Shown here: positions 9,189-17,979 of the stretch, piece by piece
Layout of the letters: each line of letters opens with the position of its first letter
How positions within the stretch are numbered: position 1 is the first letter of the stretch
NCBI GenBank assembly: GCA_947447265.1
Contig: CANFKC010000005.1
Coordinates: 1 to 64,000, forward strand
DNA length: 64,000 nt
Direction: 5' to 3'
From: Chitinophagaceae bacterium
Lineage (GTDB): Bacteria > Bacteroidota > Bacteroidia > Chitinophagales > Chitinophagaceae
The notes under the pieces: generated by a model
Database searches by the model: none
The model's input: only the letters and a program-made list of their open reading frames with translations
What the model was told of the DNA's origin: nothing
Position numbers and translations under genes: made by a program

Positions 9189-9539
9189 ATGGAATTTTAC
9201 TCTACTAAAACAACCTGTAAAGATTGTCATAAGGTAAGGCGAATTGAAATGAGCGGTGATCCAACCCGTCCATTGGATTGCTATTTTAGGAAAGGATGGA
9301 GAGAAAGAATGGCTATTGTATGGGAAGACTGTTATAAGAATTATAGAATTATAGAAAAAGATGAAAATACCAAACAAAGAAGCCAGTCAATGGACTGGCT
9401 TCTTTGTTTTACTTTGAATCGCTTAGGTGAGCGAATCTTTCATTCACAATATTTGATAGCTGCGGCGCACATAGATACGTGTATTTGTAAGATGTGTTTT
9501 TATAATCATCACATCCCAATCAAAAATATTGGCAAGTAA
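9189..9539 (+). CDS. Doubtful small ORF with CxxC motif, possibly a gene remnant
   Basis: A 116-codon frame beginning MEFYSTKTTCKDCHKVRR with a CxxC pair. The first 60 residues look plausibly protein-coding and polar. However, the frame reads straight through a perfect 17-bp terminator hairpin (9372-9409), and its last 30 codons run antisense to the bPH2-like gene ending at 9444. The real product may be shorter, or this may be the decayed end of a gene. No family recognised. Confidence 0.25.
   Translation: MEFYSTKTTCKDCHKVRRIEMSGDPTRPLDCYFRKGWRERMAIVWEDCYKNYRIIEKDENTKQRSQSMDWLLCFTLNRLGERIFHSQYLIAAAHIDTCICKMCFYNHHIPIKNIGK
9372..9409 (-). terminator. Perfect 17-bp terminator hairpin
   Basis: Arms 9372-9388 and 9393-9409 are perfect complements around the loop AATG. 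It lies 35 nt past the stop of the minus-strand gene ending at 9444. The A/T-rich outer part of the stem supplies T runs on either strand, so it can stop transcription from both sides. Confidence 0.85.
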
Positions 9540-9800
9540 ATTCCTTTTGTATTTCACATCGGCGATTTTTTCTTGCTCAATTTCAAAATTATGGAACACA
9601 CCTTTTACAATTAACATCCCGTCTTTAGTTGTTACGCTTTTATTTCTTGGGCCTCTAAGTATTTTGAAATAAAACCCAATCAAAAAAACAGCTTCAACAA
9701 CCAATATAACAGGCGTAAAACCAATCACACCGATATACAGCGATACTATCAAAACATTGATAAGTATTATTAACCAAGTATTCTTAATTTTTTCAATCAT
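9444..9800 (-). CDS. Small membrane protein with bacterial PH-like (bPH2) domain
   Basis: Start 9800 (MIEKIKNTW) gives 118 residues and a 14-nt gap after the upstream lipoprotein; the longer frame from 9830 would overlap it. Two hydrophobic segments (LIILINVLIVSLYIGVIGF and TPVILVVEAVFLIGFYF, about 10-45) are followed by a soluble beta-rich part (VTTKDGMLIVKGVFHNFEIE), as in the bPH2/YdbT-like membrane PH domain proteins. Function unknown. Probably cotranscribed with the lipoprotein at 9815. AT-rich compared with flanking core genes. Confidence 0.65.
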   Translation of the reverse strand: MIEKIKNTWLIILINVLIVSLYIGVIGFTPVILVVEAVFLIGFYFKILRGPRNKSVTTKDGMLIVKGVFHNFEIEQEKIADVKYKRNLLANIFDWDVMIIKTHLTNTRIYVRRSYQIL

Positions 9801-9814
9801 GTAATCGTCTTTAT

Positions 9815-10618
9815 TTATTGTGCTTGCCAAAATACAAAAGAATTGCGAGTTACCGCCATACTAACTAGTATTTTCATTTTTGAAGTTGGAGATAAATCAA
9901 GTGATGAATTTACAATTGCTTCTGCAGCAATAGAATATGCAACAGGATCGGTACTGGTTACAAATGTGTTAAAATAAACGTCTTCAACGTTATATTCGTC
10001 CGGTGTAACGTAGCCAGCATTCACCATAGCAGTTAAAGTACTTTCAATATTGAGATTGTTATTAGTGCCGTTAGTCATTATTATGTTTACAATATTAGTA
10101 ATGGCTGGATTTGGTGCGGTGCCAGTCAATATGGTTGACCAGTTAGATTGTCCGTATAGTTTTACGTGTGATAATATACTACTAGGGGCTGTAAGTGAAT
10201 TGTCTATTGATAATATATAAGAACAGGTGTTATTGTGCATTGCTCCGTAATTATCGTAAGGGTTATTTGAATTACTTGAAATTGGAGTTGGACTTATTAC
10301 CGGACTATCCCAACCAAACCCAAATGAATAATTGATTGATGTACAAACAGCACCACAAAATGCACCGAAGGGCCCAAGAAAAGCACCACCCAAAGCTCCA
10401 ATACCGTCGCTTACCATTGTGCCATAAGGATTAGGTGGTTTTGCTGCGGTGTTATGACCTGCACTATGAACTATTGCACCACCTTTTTTAGTTATCGCAT
10501 CTAAATCTTTTAATTGTTGTGATGTGGTTTTAGTTGTCGTTGCTGCGTTTTTCTTACAGGCAGTTGGTAAAAAAAGTACACTACAAAGCATAACTACTGC
10601 AATCAATTTTCTTTTCAT
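9815..10618 (-). CDS. Hypothetical lipoprotein
   Basis: A 267-residue lipoprotein (signal MKRKLIAVVMLCSVLFLPTACKK, lipobox PTAC). A glycine-rich hydrophobic stretch (GIGALGGAFLGPFGAFCGAV, about residues 72-91) resembles a membrane-inserting or bacteriocin-like glycine zipper segment. The remainder is Asn/Ser/Thr-rich with a C-terminal helical part (AAEAIVNSSLDLSPTSKMKILVSMA). No family recognised. It opens an AT-rich accessory two-gene unit with the bPH2-like gene; the glycine zipper makes a role in envelope or antagonism conceivable, but that is a guess. Confidence 0.7.
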   Translation of the reverse strand: MKRKLIAVVMLCSVLFLPTACKKNAATTTKTTSQQLKDLDAITKKGGAIVHSAGHNTAAKPPNPYGTMVSDGIGALGGAFLGPFGAFCGAVCTSINYSFGFGWDSPVISPTPISSNSNNPYDNYGAMHNNTCSYILSIDNSLTAPSSILSHVKLYGQSNWSTILTGTAPNPAITNIVNIIMTNGTNNNLNIESTLTAMVNAGYVTPDEYNVEDVYFNTFVTSTDPVAYSIAAEAIVNSSLDLSPTSKMKILVSMAVTRNSFVFWQAQ

Positions 10619-10668
10619 AAATCATTTTTTAAGGTCCTACTTCTTATCTGGTTTCGGATAGCCCAGTA

Positions 10669-10712
10669 TTAATAATATTGTTAACAATATTAATTCTCAA
10701 CAATATTATTAA
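10669..10712. repeat. 14-bp inverted repeat with nested 20-bp palindrome
   Basis: TTAATAATATTGTT at 10669-10682 is perfectly complementary to 10699-10712. Nested within is the palindrome TAATATTGTTAACAATATTA (10673-10692). It sits 51 nt upstream of the lipoprotein gene starting at 10618, so it could be an operator for that gene or an alternative-pairing RNA leader. Confidence 0.5.
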
Positions 10713-11257
10713 CTAAAATAGATGTTACAAAATTTTGTATTATATTTTTAACAAATTAATATATACCTAATTCTAACATGCTCAAATCGAATTAAGTTCA
10801 TTAAGTACTTACAAAAAGGACGACCCGCAGTAAATTTTATACTGGCGGCTAACACATATTTCCGTTTATGAAGAAGTAGTTAATGAATGTATTACAGTTG
10901 ATTTAAGACAGTATCAATTTGATGCCTCGGTAAGTTTATGCTTACCTATCAAACGAGCCATTTTTAAGCGTTGTACGCTTATTAAATACATTATTAACTT
11001 AACACATAGATTATCAATGTCATTTTGTTGAATTTTTCTGCTGCAATGCAACAGAAAAATGAACAACTAACTTATTGGAAGTCAATTACATAAAACTATA
11101 ATGAAATTCAATTGCAAAATTTTGGTTTACAAAATGCTATCAAAGATTATGCTAACGGTGTAATTATTTACTGTATTTACTGCTAACAAAAAACCTTCAG
11201 AAATTATATTAAAGATATTATTATTAGTTGGTGTTCTTTAAGATACTTTCATAAACA

Positions 11258-11365
11258 TTGAACAAAAAAATATTATGGAAAAATATACAAAATGAGGCAG
11301 CTCCTACCCAAATGAAAGAAGAAGGGATTACCTATAAGGTGGTTATTGTACCTTCTTATTGTTAG
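11258..11365 (+). CDS. Possible short peptide ending in Cys
   Basis: A TTG at 11258, or an internal ATG at 11312, opens a frame ending KEEGITYKVVIVPSYC before a TAG. The stop lies 30 nt before the terminator-like hairpin at 11396-11440, an arrangement expected for a small mRNA. There is no homology I recognise and the start is uncertain. A decayed gene end is equally possible. Confidence 0.2.
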   Translation: MNKKILWKNIQNEAAPTQMKEEGITYKVVIVPSYC

Positions 11366-11395
11366 GATTTAAGAATTTCTTCAAATGCTTGTTCT

Positions 11396-11440
11396 AATAT
11401 AAAAAAGCTACACCATTACAACGCACAGCTTTTTTATATT
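11396..11440 (+). terminator. Terminator-like hairpin in gene-free DNA
   Basis: Arms AATATAAAAAAGCT (11396-11409) and AGCTTTTTTATATT (11427-11440) are perfect complements with a 17-nt loop. The poly-A/poly-U arms make it usable on both strands. It marks the end of a transcript that no standard gene explains. Confidence 0.55.
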
Positions 11441-11570
11441 AATATTTATATCTATGTGTTAGAATGCAATAACTTCAACTGCTATTGTTGACAAAAACTA
11501 TTTAAAATTATAGTGTTGATTATCAACGATTTAAAATTAAATTCTAAAGGGAGGGTTGGGGTGAGGTCTA

Positions 11571-11999
11571 CTACGATGAATGATCTGCAATTACTACCCA
11601 CTTCCTTTTCACCTTTTTAAGTAACAGCGTATAGCTGCCGCTTACGTCGCCAACGCTGCGTTGTAGTGCCCATTTGCCAACAACAAAATAGTATTTGCCG
11701 GATAGCTTCTGGATGCGGGTGATGGTTGATATTAGCTTGCCCATGTGGGCGGTATCGGGATAGGCTTCTTTGTAGCGCTTGAGGGTTACATCGTAGCCAT
11801 AACGCGGCCCCTTTGAGCCAATGAACAACAGACTATCATCTTCCCAATAGCCATGCATATAGCCTTCAATATTGCCCTTGTTCCACTCAGTCACCTGGGC
11901 AGCAAGCATTTTGTTAATGGCTTTTACGTCTTTGTTTTGCGCCGAAGCCACAAAAATTGTTGTGCAGAAAACAAGTAACAGAAGCAATAGTTTTTTCAT
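11571..11999 (-). CDS. Secreted SnoaL-like/DUF4440 protein
   Basis: Start 11999 (MKKLLLLLLVFCTTIFVASAQ) gives 142 residues with a clear Sec signal peptide cleaved after ASA. The mature part has the NTF2/SnoaL-like DUF4440 layout: an initial helix (INKMLAAQVTEWNKGNIEGYM), the WEDDSLLFIGSKG strand, and a final KYYFVVGKWAL / GSYTLLLKKVKRKWVVIADHSS sheet. Such proteins form small cone-shaped pockets and are often ligand-binding; the substrate is unknown. It lies 58 nt after the start of the NHL-repeat gene in the same direction and may share its transcript. Confidence 0.8.
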   Translation of the reverse strand: MKKLLLLLLVFCTTIFVASAQNKDVKAINKMLAAQVTEWNKGNIEGYMHGYWEDDSLLFIGSKGPRYGYDVTLKRYKEAYPDTAHMGKLISTITRIQKLSGKYYFVVGKWALQRSVGDVSGSYTLLLKKVKRKWVVIADHSS

Positions 12000-12057
12000 C
12001 TCGCTGAATGAGTTGGATGGACTCAATTACAGCGAAAATAGTCAACAAATATGAAAA

Positions 12058-13389
12058 CTACTGCACGACGATCCTGGTGTTGTAAACTGCGGATTTCCCA
12101 ACAGCTGAGAGGTAATAAATGCCGGACGGTAAATGAGTATCGAGCGTGTTCGGCTTATTTGAAAAAATGATCGTCTGTTTTACTTTCTGGCCGATAGCAT
12201 TGATAATGGAGAGCTGAAGCTCTTCGTCGGTCGGGGATGATATGTTTACTTCAAATGCACCCGACGTTGGATTAGGAGCGATAGCGATGGAGCTTTTTAC
12301 AGCGTTAAAACCTGCAAGAGCAAGGCCAGCGAGCGCAACTTTCCTTACACGGGAATTAGTTGCATCTGCAATATACAAATCGCCGGCATGGTTAATAGAA
12401 ATAGTACCGGGTCCGCACAACAGGGCTGCAGATGCAGGGCCACCGTCGCCACTATATCCGCAAGAGTCATCGCCAACAACTGTATTAATAAAACCTGAGG
12501 GCGAAATAACCCTCACCCTGCTATTATATGTATCGTAAAAATAAACATAACCTAAGGCATCTGCTGTAATACCAAAGGGAGTATTCAGTTTGGCATTCGT
12601 TGCAGGCCCGCCGTCGCCGGAAAAACCGATATTACCGTTACCCGCAATCGTAGTTACTATACCTGCGGGGTCTATTTTACGTACACGGTTATTATCTCCA
12701 TCGGCAAAATAAACATTACCTGCAGCGTCAGCCGCTACTCCCCAGGGCCTCCGTATTTTGGCGTCTGTAGCAGGCCCGCCATCCCCGGTATAACCACTTG
12801 AACCTGTGCCAGCAATTGTCGTAATAATTCCCGCCGGGTTTATTTTGCGAATACGATCACTATAATGTTCCGAAATGTATAAGTTGTTTCCTACATCAAT
12901 ACCAATATTGAACGGGCCACCAAGCGCTGCTGTCGTAGCAGGTACACCATTAGCGCCACTACTTCCCCCACCCGCTATAATACTGATTACACCGGAAGTG
13001 GATATTTTATAAACGAAGCTATACGAATACTGAACAAAATAGATATTGCCCGCTGCATCTACTACAGCATCTATAGGCCTGTTAAGAGTTGCCGCTGTCG
13101 CTTGAATCCCATTTGTCGTAAAACCTGCTGTACCTGTTCCCGCTATTGTAGTTATAAACCCGGCGGTATTTATTTTTCGTATCCTATTACCGTCCATTTC
13201 CATTATGTACACATTGCCGGCGGCATCGGTAGCTACCCCTTCCGGCAGATTCAAATCAGCGGAAGTAGCAGCAATACTATCTCCATTATAACCCGATGTT
13301 CCTGTTCCTGCAATGGTTGTAATGATTTGGGCATTGGCACTATTTAAAACCAGGAAAAAGGTTAGTAATGCTAAAAGTGTATTTTTCAT
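12058..13389 (-). CDS. NHL-repeat beta-propeller with T9SS type A sorting domain
   Basis: A 443-residue secreted protein: signal peptide (MKNTLLALLTFFLVLNSANA), then six or so NHL repeats of about 55 residues, each carrying the phrase TIAGTG-SGY-GDG-PAT and ending in a VYFADGDNNRVRKI-type strand. The last 75 residues (APNPTSGAFEVNISS ... LPSGIYYLSAVG) are a T9SS type A C-terminal domain that sends it to the cell surface or medium. A much longer relative lies at 54215. NHL propellers usually bind partners or glycans. Its ligand is unknown. Confidence 0.9.
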   Translation of the reverse strand: MKNTLLALLTFFLVLNSANAQIITTIAGTGTSGYNGDSIAATSADLNLPEGVATDAAGNVYIMEMDGNRIRKINTAGFITTIAGTGTAGFTTNGIQATAATLNRPIDAVVDAAGNIYFVQYSYSFVYKISTSGVISIIAGGGSSGANGVPATTAALGGPFNIGIDVGNNLYISEHYSDRIRKINPAGIITTIAGTGSSGYTGDGGPATDAKIRRPWGVAADAAGNVYFADGDNNRVRKIDPAGIVTTIAGNGNIGFSGDGGPATNAKLNTPFGITADALGYVYFYDTYNSRVRVISPSGFINTVVGDDSCGYSGDGGPASAALLCGPGTISINHAGDLYIADATNSRVRKVALAGLALAGFNAVKSSIAIAPNPTSGAFEVNISSPTDEELQLSIINAIGQKVKQTIIFSNKPNTLDTHLPSGIYYLSAVGKSAVYNTRIVVQ

Positions 13390-13655
13390 ATAGCTATATT
13401 TTTATGAAGATACTATTTTGGGAACGACAATTTAAAATACTGGGTGGTCCGATAAATATGGACATGATGCTCCCTGTGGATCGTCTCCATTACTATAGAC
13501 GTTAATAATTGACAAAAACTTGGGATTTCACTTTGCTTTTTTACAACAATGGAATTATTAGTTAACGTTAAACGCGATAACTGGTCTTTCTTAACGTCAA
13601 TTATTTGCAATACTCAATAAAATACCTACCTTAATACACAAATTAAAATTTACGT

Positions 13656-16283
13656 ATGAAAATACTTGACATAAAAGCAATGAACGGGCCAAACTACTGG
13701 TCATCATCAAGGCATAAATTAATAGTGATGCTGCTTGATCTTGAAGACATGGAGCAACGCCCGACTGATAAAATACCCGGCTTCCTGGAAAGGATATCTG
13801 CACTCATGCCATCGCTTCATGAGCATCGTTGCTCAGAAGGTGTCCCCGGCGGCTTCTTTACCCGTATTCAGGAAGGTACCTGGATGGGCCACGTTATAGA
13901 GCACATTGCCCTTGAGCTGCAAACACTTGCCGGAATGGATACCGGTTTTGGCCGTACCCGCGAAACGAAAGATTCTGGCATATACCATGTGGTATTCAGC
14001 TATCAGGAAGCGAAGGTGGGCATCCAGACGGCAAAAATGGCCGTTAAAGTAGCGCAGGCATTGATAGATGGCGAGCCGGTTGACCTGGAGAGCGAAATAC
14101 AGTTGCTCCGCGAAATTCGCGAAGATGAACGCCTCGGGCCTAGCACCGGTTCAATTGTTGACGAAGCGATAAAAAGGAAAATACCATACATACGCCTTAA
14201 CCGCCATTCACTGGTGCAACTGGGTTATGGGGTTAACCAGAAAAGGGTTCAGGCAACTATTGCCAGCACCACCAGCAGCATAGCTGTTGAAATAGCCTGC
14301 GACAAAGAAGAAACCAAGAACCTGCTGGAAGCCTCAGAAATACCTGTGCCACGCGGCCGCATCATTTATGATGAAGAAGACTTGCAGAGTTGCATTAATA
14401 AAATTGGCTACCCTATTGTTACCAAGCCGGTAAACGGCAACCATGGCAAGGGCGCTACTACCAACATCCGCACCTGGGAAGATGCAGTAGCAGGCCTTAA
14501 AGCCGCCAAAGTATATGGCCGTGCTGTTATCTGCGAAAAATTCATAACCGGCCGTGACTATCGTGTGCTGGTCGTAAATTATAAATTTGTTGCAGCCGCA
14601 TTACGCACGCCCGCTGCGGTTGTAGGCGATGGCCTCCACACCATTCAAGAGCTTATTGATATTATAAACAGCGACCCGCGCAGGGGCTACGGACATGAAA
14701 AAGTACTTACCGCAATAAAGGTAGATGCCTTTACCATGGACATACTGGACAAACGCGGTTATACACTGGATACTGTATTGGAAGACCGGGAGGAATTATG
14801 GTTAAAACCAACTGCCAATTTAAGCACAGGCGGTACTGCTACCGATGTTACTGATTATGTGCACCCTACCAACATATTTATGGCAGAGCGCATCGCGCGC
14901 ATTATTGGCCTTAATATTTGCGGTATTGATATTATGGCTGACAACCTTTCTGTGCCGCTTTCTGAAAATGGCGGAAGTGTGCTGGAAGTGAATGCTGCAC
15001 CGGGTTTCCGTATGCACCTTGACCCCACTGAAGGCTTACCAAGAAACGTAGCAGAACCGGTTATTGATATGCTGTACCCTCCGGGCACCAGCGCACGCAT
15101 ACCTATTGTTGCGGTATCGGGTACCAACGGTAAAACAACAACTACCAGGCTTATAGCACATATAGTAAAGCAGATGGGTTATAAAGTAGGTTATACTACT
15201 ACCGATGGTGTGTACATACAAAACCAGTTAATGATGCAGGGCGATTGCACAGGGCCGGTATCAGCCGAATTTGTGCTGCGCGACCCTACCGTAGATTATG
15301 CAGTGCTGGAATGCGCAAGAGGCGGCATTCTGCGTGCCGGTCTTGGTTTCCACAACTGCGATGTGGCTGTTGTTACCAATGTGGCTGAAGATCACCTTGG
15401 CCTCGGTGGCATTGATACTATTGAAAAACTGGCTAAGGTAAAAGCTGTTGCAGCCAACACCGTTTTCCCGGAAGGCTATGCAATATTAAATGCTGATGAC
15501 GACCTGGTTTACGCCATGCATCAAGACCTTAAATGCAAAGTAGCTTACTTCTCGCTCACCGAAGAAAATGAGCGCGTGAAAAAGCATTGCGCGAAAGGCG
15601 GACTGGCAGCAATTTATGAACATGGGTATATTACAATACTGAAAGGCAGCTGGAAGATACGCGTTGAAAAAGCGACCAATATCCCGCTTACATTCTCGGG
15701 AATGGCGGAATTCAATATCGCTAACGTACTTGCCGCTACCCTGGCCGCTTATGTGCAGGATTTTAAAACAGAAGACATACGCCAGGCACTGCAAACGTTT
15801 GTGCCTTCTCCGGCGCAAACCCCCGGCCGTATGAATATGTTCCACTTCCGTAACTTCTCGGTGATGCTGGACTATGCGCACAATACACACGGCTTTAAGG
15901 CACTTGGTAAATTCCTGGCTTCGGTTGAGGCTTCAGTGAAAGTGGGTATAATAGCCGGTGTTGGCGACAGGCGCGATGAAGATATCGTATCATTGGGCGA
16001 AGCTGCAGCTAACATCTTTGACGAGATCATTATTCGCCAGGACAAGCACCTGCGCGGGCGCACAGAAGAAGATATTATTGCACTCATGACCAAGGGCATA
16101 CATTCGGTAGATCCTAACAAAAAAATATCGGTAATTAAGAAAGAACCTGAAGCGATAGACTATGCTATGCAGAATGCAAGAAAGGATAGCTTTATTGTAA
16201 TTACCAGCGACGTAATACCAGATGCTCTGGAACAGGTGAAAGCCTACAAAGCAAAAGAAGACGGAGCTAAAGTTGAAGCATAG
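13656..16283 (+). CDS. cphA: Cyanophycin synthetase
   Basis: An 875-residue full-length CphA, which builds the storage polymer multi-L-arginyl-poly-L-aspartate from Asp and Arg using ATP. Domains in order are an N-terminal CphA-specific domain (about 1-160, including GTWMGHVIEHIALELQ), an ATP-grasp domain (about 215-480, with KPVNGNHGKGATTNI and the VLEVNAAPGFRMH metal site) that adds Asp, and a Mur-ligase-like domain (about 485-870, P-loop SGTNGKTTTTR near 487-497, ECARGGILRAGLGF, DYAHNTHG, GDRRDEDI) that adds Arg. No cyanophycinase or isoaspartyl dipeptidase gene lies beside it. It is followed by a strong terminator, so it is probably a single-gene unit. Confidence 0.95.
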   Translation: MKILDIKAMNGPNYWSSSRHKLIVMLLDLEDMEQRPTDKIPGFLERISALMPSLHEHRCSEGVPGGFFTRIQEGTWMGHVIEHIALELQTLAGMDTGFGRTRETKDSGIYHVVFSYQEAKVGIQTAKMAVKVAQALIDGEPVDLESEIQLLREIREDERLGPSTGSIVDEAIKRKIPYIRLNRHSLVQLGYGVNQKRVQATIASTTSSIAVEIACDKEETKNLLEASEIPVPRGRIIYDEEDLQSCINKIGYPIVTKPVNGNHGKGATTNIRTWEDAVAGLKAAKVYGRAVICEKFITGRDYRVLVVNYKFVAAALRTPAAVVGDGLHTIQELIDIINSDPRRGYGHEKVLTAIKVDAFTMDILDKRGYTLDTVLEDREELWLKPTANLSTGGTATDVTDYVHPTNIFMAERIARIIGLNICGIDIMADNLSVPLSENGGSVLEVNAAPGFRMHLDPTEGLPRNVAEPVIDMLYPPGTSARIPIVAVSGTNGKTTTTRLIAHIVKQMGYKVGYTTTDGVYIQNQLMMQGDCTGPVSAEFVLRDPTVDYAVLECARGGILRAGLGFHNCDVAVVTNVAEDHLGLGGIDTIEKLAKVKAVAANTVFPEGYAILNADDDLVYAMHQDLKCKVAYFSLTEENERVKKHCAKGGLAAIYEHGYITILKGSWKIRVEKATNIPLTFSGMAEFNIANVLAATLAAYVQDFKTEDIRQALQTFVPSPAQTPGRMNMFHFRNFSVMLDYAHNTHGFKALGKFLASVEASVKVGIIAGVGDRRDEDIVSLGEAAANIFDEIIIRQDKHLRGRTEEDIIALMTKGIHSVDPNKKISVIKKEPEAIDYAMQNARKDSFIVITSDVIPDALEQVKAYKAKEDGAKVEA

Positions 16284-16305
16284 CCGCTTACTAATTTACT
16301 TTTTC

Positions 16306-16335
16306 AACACCGGCCAGGCAACCCTGGCCGGTGTT
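16306..16335 (+). terminator. Strong terminator after cphA
   Basis: A perfect 13-bp GC-rich stem (16306-16318 with 16323-16335) with a 4-nt loop is followed by TTTTTAT. It begins 23 nt after the cphA stop. Confidence 0.92.
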
Positions 16336-16352
16336 TTTATTTTGAAATTGTT

Positions 16353-17825
16353 TTACTCATTTTGCCCTGCCATTTCTATCACCTTTTTAATGTTGGTATC
16401 CAGGTCATAGACGGCCTTTTGTATAAGGGGCCATACCTCCTCCACAAACTCCTCCTGAGAAATAGCATCCATAACCCCCATTACGCCGGTAATACGGGTA
16501 AGGGGCTCCCGAACCTGATGGGCGTTATACTGTATCAGCTCTACCAGCTTGTGGTTCGTTTCTTCGAGGTCTGTATTCGCCTCGGCTAGCTCCCGGGTAC
16601 GGTCGGCAATAACCTGCTCCTGTTCGTTTACCAGCCTTTGAATAACCACATTATCCCTTCGTTTCTGGCGAAAGGCATAAATAGCTATGCCGGCTATAAT
16701 AACCAATAATATCACTCCACCCAACAATGCCCTTTTTGTGTTCTTTTCGCGCATCAGTCGCTCCGTTGCTACTGCATCATGCCTGAGCTGCTCTGCGTGC
16801 GCCAGCGCTTGCTTTTTGTCGTATTCAAATTGCATTTGCTGTTCCATCAGTTTTCGTTCATTTTCTGAATTGAACATGCTGTCCCTTGCTGCAATGTGCT
16901 CGATGTAATACTTCTTGGAAAGCTTATAGTCACCTATCTTTTCATAAATACCTGAAAGCGTGCCACAGCAGTCGGCAATAAGCTTCGGCGACCCCAGGCT
17001 ATGGCAAATATCGAGGGCTTTAAGGCAGTATTTTTCGGCATCTCTTGGCCGTTCCATTAGGCCGTACAATTCTCCCAACGAAATATACGAGCTTGCTATT
17101 GTAGTTGGGTCGTCTAACTCGAAGCGCATTTTCAGTGCCTCGGCATAGGCGATCTCCGCTTCTTTATACTTACCCGTTCTCATTTTTATATCGCCTATGT
17201 TGCCGATAGCGTTACTTAAATATTGCTTGTCACCACCATCTACCAGTATATCATGTGCGCTCTGATAGTACCGCAGGGCATCGGTATAATTGTCCTGGTT
17301 AAAGTAAGAAAGCCCGATGTTGTTATAACATGCCCCAGTGCCGTTTCTATCTTTTAACTTCATTCGTATTGCAAGCGATTGGAAGTAGTATTTTCTGGCT
17401 TCTTCGTAGTTTTTCTTGTAGTTATATAAGTTGCCTATATTATTGTAAATTTTGGAAAGCCCGGCAGAATCGTGCAATTCTCCATATCCCTTTAAGGCAA
17501 GGTGGTAGGTCTGTATCGCTTCAGCGAAATTTCCCTTTACTTTAAAGCCAAGGCCTAAAGTGTTCAGTGACTGGCAAATAGCTAATTTTTTATTGGCTTT
17601 ATTGGCCAATTGTAAAGATAGCCGTGCATACTTGATACCAGAATCTGCATTAATATTAACGAAGTACCTGGCGATTTCCCCGTATAATTTTTGTTGTGCG
17701 CTATCCGGGCGGGCGTTTAACATAATGGCCCGCATGGAATCAATTTTAACCTGGCTTTTCTTTTGCGCATCGGCATGCATAAAGCAACAAAGGAATAGTA
17801 CAAGGAGCAGATAGCAAATTTTCAT
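16353..17825 (-). CDS. TPR sensor-like protein with HisKA-type H-box but no kinase domain
   Basis: A 490-residue protein: signal peptide (MKICYLLLVLFLCCFMHADA), about six periplasmic tetratricopeptide repeats (residues 40-310, e.g. ICQSLNTLGLGFKVKGNFAEAI), a coiled coil, one membrane helix (ALLGGVILLVIIAGIAIYAF), a second coiled coil, and a cytosolic helical hairpin with HQVREPLTRITG (His436). This fits the HxxRxP H-box of histidine kinases. The protein ends 55 residues after that His, with no N, G1 or G2 box, so it has a dimerisation/phosphoacceptor helix but no ATPase. It could be a phosphorelay intermediate (Spo0B-like) or a signalling scaffold. Two longer relatives are at 26966 and 29757. 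Confidence 0.85.
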   Translation of the reverse strand: MKICYLLLVLFLCCFMHADAQKKSQVKIDSMRAIMLNARPDSAQQKLYGEIARYFVNINADSGIKYARLSLQLANKANKKLAICQSLNTLGLGFKVKGNFAEAIQTYHLALKGYGELHDSAGLSKIYNNIGNLYNYKKNYEEARKYYFQSLAIRMKLKDRNGTGACYNNIGLSYFNQDNYTDALRYYQSAHDILVDGGDKQYLSNAIGNIGDIKMRTGKYKEAEIAYAEALKMRFELDDPTTIASSYISLGELYGLMERPRDAEKYCLKALDICHSLGSPKLIADCCGTLSGIYEKIGDYKLSKKYYIEHIAARDSMFNSENERKLMEQQMQFEYDKKQALAHAEQLRHDAVATERLMREKNTKRALLGGVILLVIIAGIAIYAFRQKRRDNVVIQRLVNEQEQVIADRTRELAEANTDLEETNHKLVELIQYNAHQVREPLTRITGVMGVMDAISQEEFVEEVWPLIQKAVYDLDTNIKKVIEMAGQNE

Positions 17826-17979
17826 AATCGAGTGGTGCTTAATGTTTTATTAATATGATGGTAAGTTACAAATTGTACTGAATATTGCAGGTAAAACCCC
17901 AAATACCTACCAGCGGAGACCTGCAGCATTCGCCTGTTTTCTAAATCAATAAATATTAGGTAATATTGTAACGACAAAC

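Larger units (their letters stand above)
10619..11570. other. AT-rich intergenic region, 952 bp, with several hairpins and no conventional gene
   Basis: No long ORF with start codon and coding character was found on either strand. Visible structures are a 14-bp inverted repeat (10669-10712) containing a 20-bp palindrome, a GGTAAG/CTTACC hairpin (10929-10946), an AAGCG/CGCTT hairpin (10966-10980), a long imperfect hairpin (11025-11066), a possible 35-codon peptide (11258-11365) and a terminator-like hairpin (11396-11440). The terminator implies at least one short transcript, perhaps an sRNA or peptide mRNA. Confidence 0.5.

Noticed and set aside
9815-10618. Lipoprotein with glycine zipper as a bacteriocin
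   Set aside because: It has a lipoprotein signal and is 267 residues long; no leader-peptide double-glycine site, transporter or immunity gene is present.
10860-11040. Open frame of about 60 codons near 10.84-11.03 kb
   Set aside because: No start codon, and its translation crosses several hairpins and lacks protein-like composition.
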